Assembly (NCBI GenBank): GCA_020249025.1
Contig: JADCGM010000348.1
Coordinates: 1-12,873 of the forward strand
Source: Alphaproteobacteria bacterium
Lineage (GTDB): Bacteria; Pseudomonadota; Alphaproteobacteria; Sphingomonadales; Sphingomonadaceae
Direction: 5' to 3'
Length of the DNA: 12,873 nt
Made by a program: the position numbers and the translations under genes. The notes beneath the pieces were generated by a model that did no database searches, was not told where the DNA came from, and worked only from the letters and a program-made list of their open reading frames with translations. Numbering within the stretch: the first letter of the stretch is position 1; every line of letters starts with the position of its first letter. Positions 1-7,233 of this stretch are shown piece after piece.

Positions 1-1739
1 ACGAACAGCAGCGTCTTCGTCGCCAGCACATGCGACCGGCCGAACGAACCCGCATCGGCCGGGTGATAGGCCTGGAACGCCGGGAAGCGGCTGAGCCCGC
101 GGCCGTTCGGCGTCATCCAGCGATGCGCGCCGGTCGTCATGTCGATGCAGGTCGTACGACCGTAGGGCGGCTTGACCAGCGGCAGACCCTTCGGCCCGCG
201 GGCGATGACCCGGGCGCCCGCGACCTCGACCTCGCCGCGCTCGGCCATGCGGATCTCGCCCGCCTCGTCGAGCGTGATTTGGAGCGGAAGGTTCACCGAC
301 GGGATGAAGATACGCCCGGTCTCCGGATCGAAGGCCGCGCCGTTCCAGTTCGCGCCGCCGACGAAGCTCGGCAGGATGATCGTCGGCTTGGTCGATGGCG
401 GGGTGAACATCGATCCATGGACATAGCCCGCGAGCGCTGTCTCGGCTTCGCGGCGCAACTCGGGGGTGAAGTCGATGATCGAGTCCGGCGTCACGCCCTG
501 GCGGTCGAAGGGCAGCGGCCAGGTCGGGTGCGGCTGCGTGGGGCTCGTGCGCTCGCCGGGCAGCGTGGAGGCCGGCACCGGGCGCTCCTCGATCGGCCAG
601 ATCGGCTCGCCGGTCACGCGGTCGAAGACGAAGAGGAAGGCGTGCTTCGTGACCTGCATGACGATGCGGCGCGGGCGGCCGTCGATGACGACGTCGCCGA
701 GGATCGGCGCGGCCGGCAGGTCGTAATCCCAGACGCCGTGGTGGACGATCTGATAGTGCCAGCGCCGTTTGCCGGTTTCGAGATCGATGGCGACAAGGCT
801 GTCGCCAAACAGGCCGTCGCCCGGCCGGTGGCCGCCGTAGAAGTTGTTGGTCGGGGTGGACACCGGCGCATAGACGATCCCGAGCTCGGGATCGGCGCTC
901 ATCGGCGCCCAGACATTGGCGTTGCCGGTGCGGCGGTGCGATCCATCCTGCCATGTCTCGACGCCGAACTGGCCGTCGAGAGGGATGGTGTGGAACACCC
1001 ATTTCAGCTTGCCGGTGCGCGCATCGAAGGCGCGGATATCGCCACGCGGCATCAGCCGCCCGTCGGCGCGGTCGTCGATGTAGCTGCCGATGACGACGGT
1101 GTCGCGGGCGACCAGCGGCGGCGAGGTGATGCCGAAGATACCGGGATCGTCGGGCGCCGGGCGGACCATGCCGACGCGGCGCAGATCGACGACCCCGCCC
1201 TCGCCGAAGCGGGCGATGGGCTTGCCGCTCCGGAGGTCGAGCGCCATCAGCCGGCCGTCGCCGGTGGCGAGGATCACCCGTGCGGTGCGGCCGCGCCCCC
1301 AGACGGCGATGCCCCGGTGGACGAAGCCCTTGGTGGTGTTGGGGCCCTTGCGCCAGCTTTCCGGATCGAAGGTCCAGACCGTGCGGCCGGTCGCGGGATC
1401 GAGCGCCGCCACCTGCGACATCGCGGTGCTGGTGACGAGCAGGCCCTCGGCAAGCACCGGCGTCGACTGGAACTCGCCGGGCTTCAGGTCCGGATTGGCG
1501 TCGAGGATGGCCGCGTCGGGGGAGTCCCACGTCCAGGCGACACCGAGCCGGGCGGCGTTGCCCGCATCGATCCGGTCGAACGGCGCATATTTGTGCGCCG
1601 CGAGATTGCCGGCGTAGTGGCCCCATTCTGGCGCGGCGGTGTTCGGTGCGGCATGGACGATCCGCGGCAGCGCCAGCATCGACGATCCGGCGAGCGCTGC
1701 CGCGATCACCTGCCGGCGCGACGCTCGGCCGCGGCTCAC
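1..1739 (-). CDS. PQQ-dependent dehydrogenase, mGDH-like catalytic domain (3' end outside window)
   Basis: The visible 579 codons are uninterrupted; the C-terminus lies beyond base 1. The protein should be a periplasmic quinoprotein that oxidises an alcohol, sugar or polyol and passes electrons to the respiratory chain. The eight-bladed propeller family shows in repeated 'alD.tGk..W' strands and in membrane glucose/quinate dehydrogenase-type motifs: HHGVWDYDLPAAP (residues 333-345, Asp pair at 338/340, the region of the family's catalytic Asp), SPTQP (399-403), FTPPS (445-449) and GGANW (461-465). No vicinal Cys pair (methanol dehydrogenase type) and no CXXCH haem site is visible. In place of the N-terminal membrane domain of glucose dehydrogenase there is a twin-arginine-like signal (SRRQVIAAAL, RR at 8-9). 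The GTG start overlaps the stop of the DUF1254/DUF1214 gene as GTGA, so translation is probably coupled. The family call is firm; the substrate is unknown. Confidence 0.9.
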   Translation of the reverse strand, partial: MSRGRASRRQVIAAALAGSSMLALPRIVHAAPNTAAPEWGHYAGNLAAHKYAPFDRIDAGNAARLGVAWTWDSPDAAILDANPDLKPGEFQSTPVLAEGLLVTSTAMSQVAALDPATGRTVWTFDPESWRKGPNTTKGFVHRGIAVWGRGRTARVILATGDGRLMALDLRSGKPIARFGEGGVVDLRRVGMVRPAPDDPGIFGITSPPLVARDTVVIGSYIDDRADGRLMPRGDIRAFDARTGKLKWVFHTIPLDGQFGVETWQDGSHRRTGNANVWAPMSADPELGIVYAPVSTPTNNFYGGHRPGDGLFGDSLVAIDLETGKRRWHYQIVHHGVWDYDLPAAPILGDVVIDGRPRRIVMQVTKHAFLFVFDRVTGEPIWPIEERPVPASTLPGERTSPTQPHPTWPLPFDRQGVTPDSIIDFTPELRREAETALAGYVHGSMFTPPSTKPTIILPSFVGGANWNGAAFDPETGRIFIPSVNLPLQITLDEAGEIRMAERGEVEVAGARVIARGPKGLPLVKPPYGRTTCIDMTTGAHRWMTPNGRGLSRFPAFQAYHPADAGSFGRSHVLATKTLLF

Positions 1740-3121
1740 GACAGCCGCTCGATCGGGGGCGGCGTCCAGCGGCCGTCGCGGATCGGCGCCTGCGGCAGGT
1801 AACAGCGGAACGAGATGCGCATCGGCCCGTCGGGCATCGGCAGCCAGTTGACGTCGGGCTCGGCCGGGCGCTCGCGTGACATGAGGATGTCGATCGAGCC
1901 GTCGGCGCGGCGCACCAGACCCGGCGTCCGGTCGGAGACGGCGTAGCGGCCGATCGGGTTCTCGACGAAGAAATAGCGCCCGTCGGGCTCGGCCGCATAC
2001 ATGGTCACCGACCAGAAGCCGTCGACGGGAACGCCTGCGGCGGGAATGCGGATGCGGTAGCGGCTGCCCGGCTCCAGCGGGCGACGGTCGTTGTCGCGGA
2101 CCGAGCTGAAATAGCGGGCCTCCTCAGGCGGCAGCGCCGCCAGTCCGCTCAGCGCGACAGCGGCGCGCAGATGGTCGTTGTCGCCGAACACGCCGACCTC
2201 GCCGGTCGACGCCGCCCAGCCCTTCACCTGCCGCACCGCCGCCGTGAACGAAGCGCGCAGCCCGGCGACCAGCCCCGGCACGGCCGCGCGCCAGCGCGCC
2301 TGCAGGGCCGGCGGCAAGGTCGCGAAGACGCCGCCGGGCGCGGGGCGCACGCCGGCCTCGGCGAAGCGCCGCCAGCGCCGCGCCGGCCCGACGCTGTCGG
2401 GGGAGCGGCTCAGCATTTCGGCGGCGGCGTCGAGGACCTGCGCCGCGTCCTCGCCGTTGACCGCGCGGACGGCAAGCGGGCGGACCGGGCCGCGGCCGGG
2501 CGCGGGGGCGAGCGAGAAGCCGTCCTGCACCTTGTGGACCGCCGGCAGATCGGTCGGGCCGGTGACAAGGATCCGGATCAGCATCCAGATATCGTTCGTC
2601 TCCGAGCGGATCAGGCGGGCGCCGGCGGGCACGGTGCCCTGCCAGTCCGGCCCGGCGATCCAGAAGGTGCCGCCCTTGCCGCCGGTCGCACGCGTTCCGA
2701 TCATCGCGAAATTGTCGGTGAACGCGTTCATCAGACTGACCGAGAAGTAGCGGTCCGGCACATCGGGGACGCCGAGGATCATCGGCCCGCCCGACAGGTC
2801 CATGAAGCAGGAGCTGTAGATCGTGTCGTTGTTGGGCGCGGTCACCTGCCGGGCGGTGTGGTCGGCGAGCACCCGGCGGTGGAAGATCTGGTTGAGCCGC
2901 TCGGCGAGCGGCGTGCCCGGCTTCGCCCGCTCGCCGATGCGCTGCATGGCGCGGCTGAACTCGAACAGCGGATAGGCATAGTCGAAGGCGGCGGCGAGGG
3001 CGGCGTCGCCCGGCGCCGCCGCCCAGGACGGGGCGGCGGCGAGCGCGGCGCCGCCGGCGGCCGCGGCGAGCACATGGCGCCGGTGCCAGGCGAGACGGAC
3101 GGGGGCGGCGGTGTCGGTCAC
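1736..3121 (-). CDS. DUF1254/DUF1214 domain protein, exported
   Basis: This 461-residue protein has a DUF1254 region at about 50-195, with the typical NNDTIYSS segment (98-105), DLSGGPMIL and PDRYFSVSLMNAF. A DUF1214 region follows at about 345-445 (VDGFWSVTMY, YFFVENPIGRY, NWLPMP). Members have no well-defined reaction but recur beside TonB receptors and degradation genes in proteobacteria. I chose the GTG at 3121 because GGAAGGAAAG lies just upstream and because it leaves a compact twin-arginine-like leader (WHRRHVLAAA, RR at 14-15) ending near the Ala-rich stretch at 30-36. A reading from 3175 would add 18 residues overlapping the previous gene and bury the signal. The start is one base after the serine hydrolase stop, and the stop overlaps the dehydrogenase start. 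The protein probably acts in the periplasm on the locus substrate; that is inference. Confidence 0.88.
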   Translation of the reverse strand: MTDTAAPVRLAWHRRHVLAAAAGGAALAAAPSWAAAPGDAALAAAFDYAYPLFEFSRAMQRIGERAKPGTPLAERLNQIFHRRVLADHTARQVTAPNNDTIYSSCFMDLSGGPMILGVPDVPDRYFSVSLMNAFTDNFAMIGTRATGGKGGTFWIAGPDWQGTVPAGARLIRSETNDIWMLIRILVTGPTDLPAVHKVQDGFSLAPAPGRGPVRPLAVRAVNGEDAAQVLDAAAEMLSRSPDSVGPARRWRRFAEAGVRPAPGGVFATLPPALQARWRAAVPGLVAGLRASFTAAVRQVKGWAASTGEVGVFGDNDHLRAAVALSGLAALPPEEARYFSSVRDNDRRPLEPGSRYRIRIPAAGVPVDGFWSVTMYAAEPDGRYFFVENPIGRYAVSDRTPGLVRRADGSIDILMSRERPAEPDVNWLPMPDGPMRISFRCYLPQAPIRDGRWTPPPIERLS

Positions 3122-3122
3122 G

Positions 3123-4184
3123 TCACTTTCCTTCCGAAGCAACAATCGCATCGACGAGGCGGAGGAAGGCCACATCGGACCATTCGTCCGGGCCCGCCGG
3201 ACGGGCCGTGAGATCGGCGAGCGTCAGCCGTGCGAAGCGGACGACCGTCAGCCCCTTGCTCGCCGATACGTAGAGGCGCTGATCCCCGGCACCCGCCGCC
3301 ATCATCAGATCGGCGGGCAGGTCAGTGGCAGAGGCGAAATCGAGCCGCATGGCTGCACGGGGCACGCGGCCCTCGCGCGCGCCCGCCGCGAGCTTGGGCG
3401 GCAGCCACCAGGTCAGGCCATAGCCGGGCAGCGCCGTCGTGCCCGTCGCGAAGGCCTTCAGAAGTTCGGGGCGGCGTAGCGGGACGGCCGTCTCCTCCCG
3501 GCCGGCGAGCCGGACCCACTCCCCGAACTTGGCCCAGTCGGTCGGGGTCAGCAGCATGCCCTGCGGCAGCAGCGGATCGCCCTCGGGGGTCCGCCGCCAC
3601 TCGCCGACGCGAAGCTCGAGCGGCTTGAACAGCCGCTGCGTCAGCCAGACGCTGGGGTCGGGATCGAGGCCCTTGGCCGCGAGCTTGCGCCGCATGACCT
3701 CGCCGAAGATCTGGAAGGGCGCGGGCCCGTAGGAGAAGCGCGCGCCGGGCTCGGCAGTGGGTACCGAGGCGATCGCCGCGGCATAGCCGGGCGGCCGGCC
3801 GATGGTGCTCTCGATCCCCGAAACAAGCGACAGCAGCTGGCGGATGGTGATGCGGCTGCGCACCGGATCGTCGCGCCATTCGGTGATCGTCGCCGCCACC
3901 GGTTCGTCGAGGTCGAGCAACCCGTCGTCGGCGGCGAGCACCGCCATCGCGCCGGCGAAGCTCTTGGTGCCCGAATGGAGCGGGTGGGCGTCCGATGCGG
4001 AGACGCCCGGGGCCAGCGCGAAGCACAGCGGCCGCCCGTCCTTGAGCACGAACACCGCAAGCCCGCGCCGGGCCTCGGAATAGCTCGCGGCCGCGGCGCA
4101 GGCCGCCTCCTGCGCCGGGCTCGCCACGGCCGGTCCCGTGCAGACGGCGAGGCCGATCGCGAGCGCGGCGAAGCGGCGGATCAC
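3123..4184 (-). CDS. Serine hydrolase, beta-lactamase/esterase (PF00144-like) family
   Basis: This 353-residue exported protein has a Sec-type signal (about 1-21, ending AVASPA). The beta-lactamase/transpeptidase-fold nucleophile motif SxxK is S71-G-T-K74, followed by DLDEPVAATITEW and ITIRQLLSLVSGI, both typical of class C-like esterases. The second motif, usually YxN, is Y152-G-P in RFSYGPAPFQIFGEVMRRKL, and no classical HxG/KTG is seen near GAGDQRLYVS, so this is a divergent member. It probably cleaves an ester or amide in the periplasm; beta-lactam resistance is possible but less likely given the neighbours. The GTG start overlaps the TonB receptor stop as GTGA, with no strong ribosome site of its own, suggesting coupled translation. 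A DUF1254/DUF1214 gene follows after one base. The fold is confident, the substrate is not. Confidence 0.9.
   Translation of the reverse strand: MIRRFAALAIGLAVCTGPAVASPAQEAACAAAASYSEARRGLAVFVLKDGRPLCFALAPGVSASDAHPLHSGTKSFAGAMAVLAADDGLLDLDEPVAATITEWRDDPVRSRITIRQLLSLVSGIESTIGRPPGYAAAIASVPTAEPGARFSYGPAPFQIFGEVMRRKLAAKGLDPDPSVWLTQRLFKPLELRVGEWRRTPEGDPLLPQGMLLTPTDWAKFGEWVRLAGREETAVPLRRPELLKAFATGTTALPGYGLTWWLPPKLAAGAREGRVPRAAMRLDFASATDLPADLMMAAGAGDQRLYVSASKGLTVVRFARLTLADLTARPAGPDEWSDVAFLRLVDAIVASEGK
3126..3135 (-). promoter_or_regulatory. Ribosome binding site deciding the DUF1254/DUF1214 gene start
   Basis: The minus strand reads GGAAGGAAAG, then TGAC, then GTG. This purine-rich Shine-Dalgarno sequence lies inside the last codons of the serine hydrolase and is correctly spaced for the GTG at 3121. 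It is one of the two clear ribosome sites in the four-gene operon; the other is in front of the TonB receptor. Confidence 0.65.
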
Positions 4185-6418
4185 CAGCGGATGCCCAGCT
4201 CGATCCCGTAGTTGCGCGGCGGGTTGATGCGCCGCGCACCGGCGCCGCGGAAGACGTCGTAAGTCACGTCGAACAGGTTCGACACGAACAGCGCGGCGTC
4301 GAAGCGGCCGTAGCGGATGGCGGCGCGCGCATTGAACAGGTCGATCTTGTCCATGTCGAGCGGGGCCGGCGCGTTCGGCGCGACGAGATCGTGCACGCCG
4401 CCGCTCTGGCCGTTGTAGTTAAGGTTGATGAGCGCGGTGGCGCCGCCTGCGACCGGGTGGCTGAGCGTGGCGTTGACGCCGTAGATCCAGCGCGGGATCT
4501 GCGGCAGCAGCTGGTTGTCGAAGGCGCCGGCGGTGGCGCGGCCCTTCTGGTGGGACACCGAACCGGTCAGCGTCAGCCGTCCCGCGCCGAGGTCGATGCG
4601 GGTGGTGAGATCGGCCTCGGCGCCGCGCACCCGGCCCTTGCCGCCGTTCGACGAGAAGGAGACCGGCGTGGTGCTGCACACCGTGCTGCCGATGAAGCAG
4701 CCGTTGTTGAGCTGGACGATGATGTCGGTGCTGTTGGTCTGGTAGGCGGCGAAGTTGAAGGTCGTCGCCCGGCTGATCCGGCCCTTGGCGCCCAGCTCGA
4801 ACGACGTGCTGGTCTCGTCGTCATAGGCCGCCGGAATCGGGATCGGCTGGTTTGCGGTGCCGAGATCCTGGTTGAAGCCGCCGGCGCGATAGGAGCTGCC
4901 GACCTTGGCGTAGAGCGTCACCCCGTCGGCCGGCTTGAACGCCAGCGTGCCGTTGTAGCTGAGGTTGGAGCTGTCCTTGCCGAAGTCGACCACGAAGCCC
5001 GGGCCGCCCGAGGGCAGGCCGGTCGCCAGATCGAAGCGGCGCGACGTCGCCGACTTGTCGTCCCACGTCTGCCGGACTTCGCCGATCAGGTTGACGCGGT
5101 CGCTGATCGCATAGTCGAGCGAACCGTAGGTCGCCCAGCTCTTGAACTCGATGTCGAGCGGCTGGCGCGTGCCCGGCGATGTGTTGGCAGCCGTCGGCGT
5201 GCGGAAGTTGCGCTGTTCGGAGACCGACGTCAGGCGCAGATATTCGACGCCTGCGAGCCACTTCACCCGCCCCTCGGCGAGATCGCCCGACAGGTTGAGG
5301 TCCTGGGTGTAGAACTCGGCGTTCTCGTTGCGCTCCTGCGCCGAGCCCGCGTCGACCGCGCCGGTCACCGTGCCCGCCGCGCGCAGAGTGGCGAGCAGGG
5401 CCGGGTTGATGCCGTCGAGGTCGAAGGCATAGTCGGCCTTGCGCTGACGATACTGCGTGATCGACCGCAGCGTCACCGAGCCCATCTCCTGCGTCAGGTT
5501 GATGAGGCCGCTGGCGACCGTCTGCGCCGAGAAGCTGGGGGTCGACCAGGGGTAGGTGCGCACCGGCTGGATGTAGCCGCGCGGGAAGCCGGCGCGGGGC
5601 GGGTCGATGAAGACGCGGAAGCTGATCACCGGGACCTGACCGTCCCAATATTCGCCGCGCACCGTCAGATCGGTGTTCTCGTCGCGCCAGCGGATTTGGC
5701 CGCGCACGCCGGTCGAGTCGTTGCGGTCGAGGTTGGTGTTGAGGAAGTCGTTGCGGAAAAAGCCGCCGCTCTGGTCGACATGGTCGACGCCGAGGCGGAT
5801 GGCGACCTCCTCCGACAGCATCGTGTTGACGACGCCTTGCAGCTGGAACTGGTCGTTGCCGAAGGCGTAGCGCGTGTTGATCCAGCCGCTGTTGTCGAAC
5901 TCCGCCTGCGCCGAGACGATGTTGACCGCGCCGCCGACCGAGTTGCGGCCGTAGAGCGCGCCCTGGGTGCCGCGCAGAACCTCGACGCGGCCGATGTCGA
6001 ACTGGTCGATGCGCGCGAAGCTGCGGCCCGAGAAGCCGCCGCCGCCGATGTAGGCGCCGTCGCGGAACAGGCCGACGCTGGGATCGCCGGACGTGCCGCG
6101 GGTGGTCGGCGAGCCGCGCAGCGAGATCTCGGTCGTCATCGCGGTGCCGGTGTCGAGGATGCGGACGCTCGGCTGGCCGCCGAGCAGCTCGACGGGATTG
6201 GTGGCGCCGCCGCGCTCCGCGATGGTCGTCGCATCGATCACCGAGGCCGCGGTCGGGACATCGATCAGCCGCTCGGTGCGCTTGCGGGCGGTGACCAGGA
6301 TCTCGGCCGGCTCGTCCTCGTTCGCCGCGGTCTGCGCAGCGGGGGCCGACTGGGCGAAGGCCGCCATCGGGACCAGCGCCGTCGACGCGAAGAGCAGAAT
6401 GGTTTTGCGAAGAATCAC
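4181..6418 (-). CDS. TonB-dependent outer-membrane receptor
   Basis: This 745-residue protein would be a ligand-gated 22-strand barrel importing a specific large or scarce substrate across the outer membrane, powered by TonB-ExbBD. It has a signal peptide (about 1-22, ending AAFAQS), a TonB box (AEILVTARKR, 38-47), a plug domain (about 48-170) with the hallmark RVEVLRGTQGALYGRNSVGGAVNIV at 144-168, and a barrel of alternating aromatic strands. It ends in an aromatic residue (ELGIRW), as the BAM complex expects. No N-terminal STN signalling domain is present, so it is not a transducer type. The GTG start is supported by GGGGAGG five bases upstream. It is the first gene of the leftward operon, facing a TetR gene across a 147-base divergent promoter, so substrate-inducible control is likely. 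It resembles the many catabolic sphingomonad receptors rather than a clear siderophore receptor; its ligand cannot be named. Confidence 0.96.
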   Translation of the reverse strand: MILRKTILLFASTALVPMAAFAQSAPAAQTAANEDEPAEILVTARKRTERLIDVPTAASVIDATTIAERGGATNPVELLGGQPSVRILDTGTAMTTEISLRGSPTTRGTSGDPSVGLFRDGAYIGGGGFSGRSFARIDQFDIGRVEVLRGTQGALYGRNSVGGAVNIVSAQAEFDNSGWINTRYAFGNDQFQLQGVVNTMLSEEVAIRLGVDHVDQSGGFFRNDFLNTNLDRNDSTGVRGQIRWRDENTDLTVRGEYWDGQVPVISFRVFIDPPRAGFPRGYIQPVRTYPWSTPSFSAQTVASGLINLTQEMGSVTLRSITQYRQRKADYAFDLDGINPALLATLRAAGTVTGAVDAGSAQERNENAEFYTQDLNLSGDLAEGRVKWLAGVEYLRLTSVSEQRNFRTPTAANTSPGTRQPLDIEFKSWATYGSLDYAISDRVNLIGEVRQTWDDKSATSRRFDLATGLPSGGPGFVVDFGKDSSNLSYNGTLAFKPADGVTLYAKVGSSYRAGGFNQDLGTANQPIPIPAAYDDETSTSFELGAKGRISRATTFNFAAYQTNSTDIIVQLNNGCFIGSTVCSTTPVSFSSNGGKGRVRGAEADLTTRIDLGAGRLTLTGSVSHQKGRATAGAFDNQLLPQIPRWIYGVNATLSHPVAGGATALINLNYNGQSGGVHDLVAPNAPAPLDMDKIDLFNARAAIRYGRFDAALFVSNLFDVTYDVFRGAGARRINPPRNYGIELGIRW

Positions 6419-6423
6419 AATGG

Positions 6424-6430
6424 CCTCCCC
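6424..6430 (-). promoter_or_regulatory. Ribosome binding site of the TonB receptor gene
   Basis: The minus strand reads GGGGAGG, then CCATT, then GTG. The strong Shine-Dalgarno sequence at five-base spacing supports the unusual GTG start at 6418. No in-frame ATG is suitably placed. Confidence 0.7.
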
Positions 6431-6480
6431 AATTGCTCGGACCGCTCGGGTGCGCCGGGTTGTCTCCAGGCTGCGCGGCC

Positions 6481-6502
6481 CTACTTACCGAACGGTAGGT
6501 AG
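6481..6502. promoter_or_regulatory. Candidate TetR-family operator (inverted repeat)
   Basis: The left arm CTACTTACCG and right arm CGGTAGGTAG are separated by AA. The reverse complement of the right arm is CTACCTACCG, so 9 of 10 positions match and the inner TACCG/CGGTA is perfect. Size and symmetry fit a dimeric TetR/AcrR protein. The site lies in the divergent promoter between the TonB receptor (start 6418) and the TetR gene (start 6566), so one site could control both directions. That the adjacent TetR protein binds here is inference. Confidence 0.75.
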
Positions 6503-6511
6503 CCAAGCTGC

Positions 6512-6517
6512 ATTTTA
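6512..6517 (-). promoter_or_regulatory. Possible -10 element of the leftward operon promoter
   Basis: The minus strand reads TAAAAT, five of six matches to TATAAT, in an AT-rich island unusual for this window. The hexamer 17 bases upstream (CTGTCG) is a poor -35, so an activator or another sigma factor may be involved. Transcription would start near 6505 and the candidate operator would lie at the start of the transcript, where a bound repressor would block initiation or early elongation. An alternative pairs TAGACA further upstream with a -10 inside the operator. No convincing promoter for the rightward TetR gene stands out by eye. Confidence 0.35.
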
Positions 6518-6565
6518 TTGTCTAGTGCGTTGCGCGACAGGGTTCGGAGACCGACGCGAGGTCCG

Positions 6566-7219
6566 ATGGAAGCGAACGGCGCGATCGCGCGCGACATCTG
6601 GCACGAGCAGGGGGGCGATGCGCCGAACCTGCTCGGGCGGCGCGAGCAGATCTACATCCACGCGGCCCAGCTGTTCTGCACCAAGGGCTTCGCGGCCACC
6701 TCGATGGCGAACATCGCCGACGCGGTCGGGATCACCAAGGCGGGCCTCTATCATTTCGTGCCGAGCAAGGAGGAGCTGCTGTTCACGCTGATGACGTTCA
6801 GCATGGACCGCCTCGAGGCCGATGTGATCCGCCCGGCCGCGACGATCGCCGACCCCATCGCCCGCATCCGCCGCATCGTCCGCGGGCATCTCGAAAGCGT
6901 GACCCAGGTGGTGACGCCGGTCGGCAACCCGCTGACGATGATCCTCGAGGAGCAGACCGGGCTCAGCGACGAGAAGGCGGCGATCATCCGCGCCCGCAAG
7001 TCGGCCTATTTCCAGTTCGTCCGGTCGACGCTCAACGAGATCAAGGCGCAGGGGCACATGCAGGGCCTCGACACCCGGGTCGCGACCTTCGCGATCTTCG
7101 GGATCATCCTCTGGCTCGCGCGCTGGCACCGGCCCGACGGCCCGCTGACGACCGCCGAGATCGTCGATCAGCTCACCCGGCAGGCCTTGCGAACCATCCT
7201 TCCCGACCAGCTGCTCTAG
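6566..7219 (+). CDS. TetR/AcrR-family transcriptional regulator
   Basis: This 217-residue one-component regulator has an N-terminal TetR DNA-binding domain at about 24-72: RREQIYIHAAQLFCTKGF, then the HTH SMANIADAVGITKAGLYHF (46-64) and the SKEELL segment. The all-helical ligand-binding and dimerisation domain follows. Its end, ILWLARWHRPDGPLTTAEI, resembles regulators of lipid, steroid or aromatic degradation, though the ligand cannot be assigned. I chose the ATG at 6566, preceded by GAGG four bases upstream; reading back to a TTG at 6518 would run into the promoter AT island. It is divergent from the TonB receptor and 14 bases upstream of the duplicated exported protein, with which it is probably co-transcribed. 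It likely represses both units and itself through the inverted repeat at 6481-6502. Confidence 0.93.
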   Translation: MEANGAIARDIWHEQGGDAPNLLGRREQIYIHAAQLFCTKGFAATSMANIADAVGITKAGLYHFVPSKEELLFTLMTFSMDRLEADVIRPAATIADPIARIRRIVRGHLESVTQVVTPVGNPLTMILEEQTGLSDEKAAIIRARKSAYFQFVRSTLNEIKAQGHMQGLDTRVATFAIFGIILWLARWHRPDGPLTTAEIVDQLTRQALRTILPDQLL

Positions 7220-7233
7220 AGGTCGCCGCCCCG

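Noticed and set aside
30..1802. 590-codon open frame on the plus strand
   Set aside because: It is antisense to the PQQ dehydrogenase, whose minus-strand frame shows family motifs throughout. The plus frame has no recognisable domain.
3123..4184. Antibiotic-resistance beta-lactamase
   Set aside because: The YxN and KTG/HxG motifs of true class C enzymes are not seen, and the gene sits in a catabolic-type operon, so an esterase or amidase role is more likely.
4391..6502. 703-codon open frame on the plus strand
   Set aside because: It is antisense to the well-supported TonB receptor. The product is Arg/Ala/Val/Asp-rich without any domain pattern, as expected for a mirror frame in GC-rich DNA.
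6518..6565. TTG start for the TetR gene
   Set aside because: It falls in the AT-rich promoter island; ATG at 6566 has a GAGG ribosome site and a normal TetR N-terminus.
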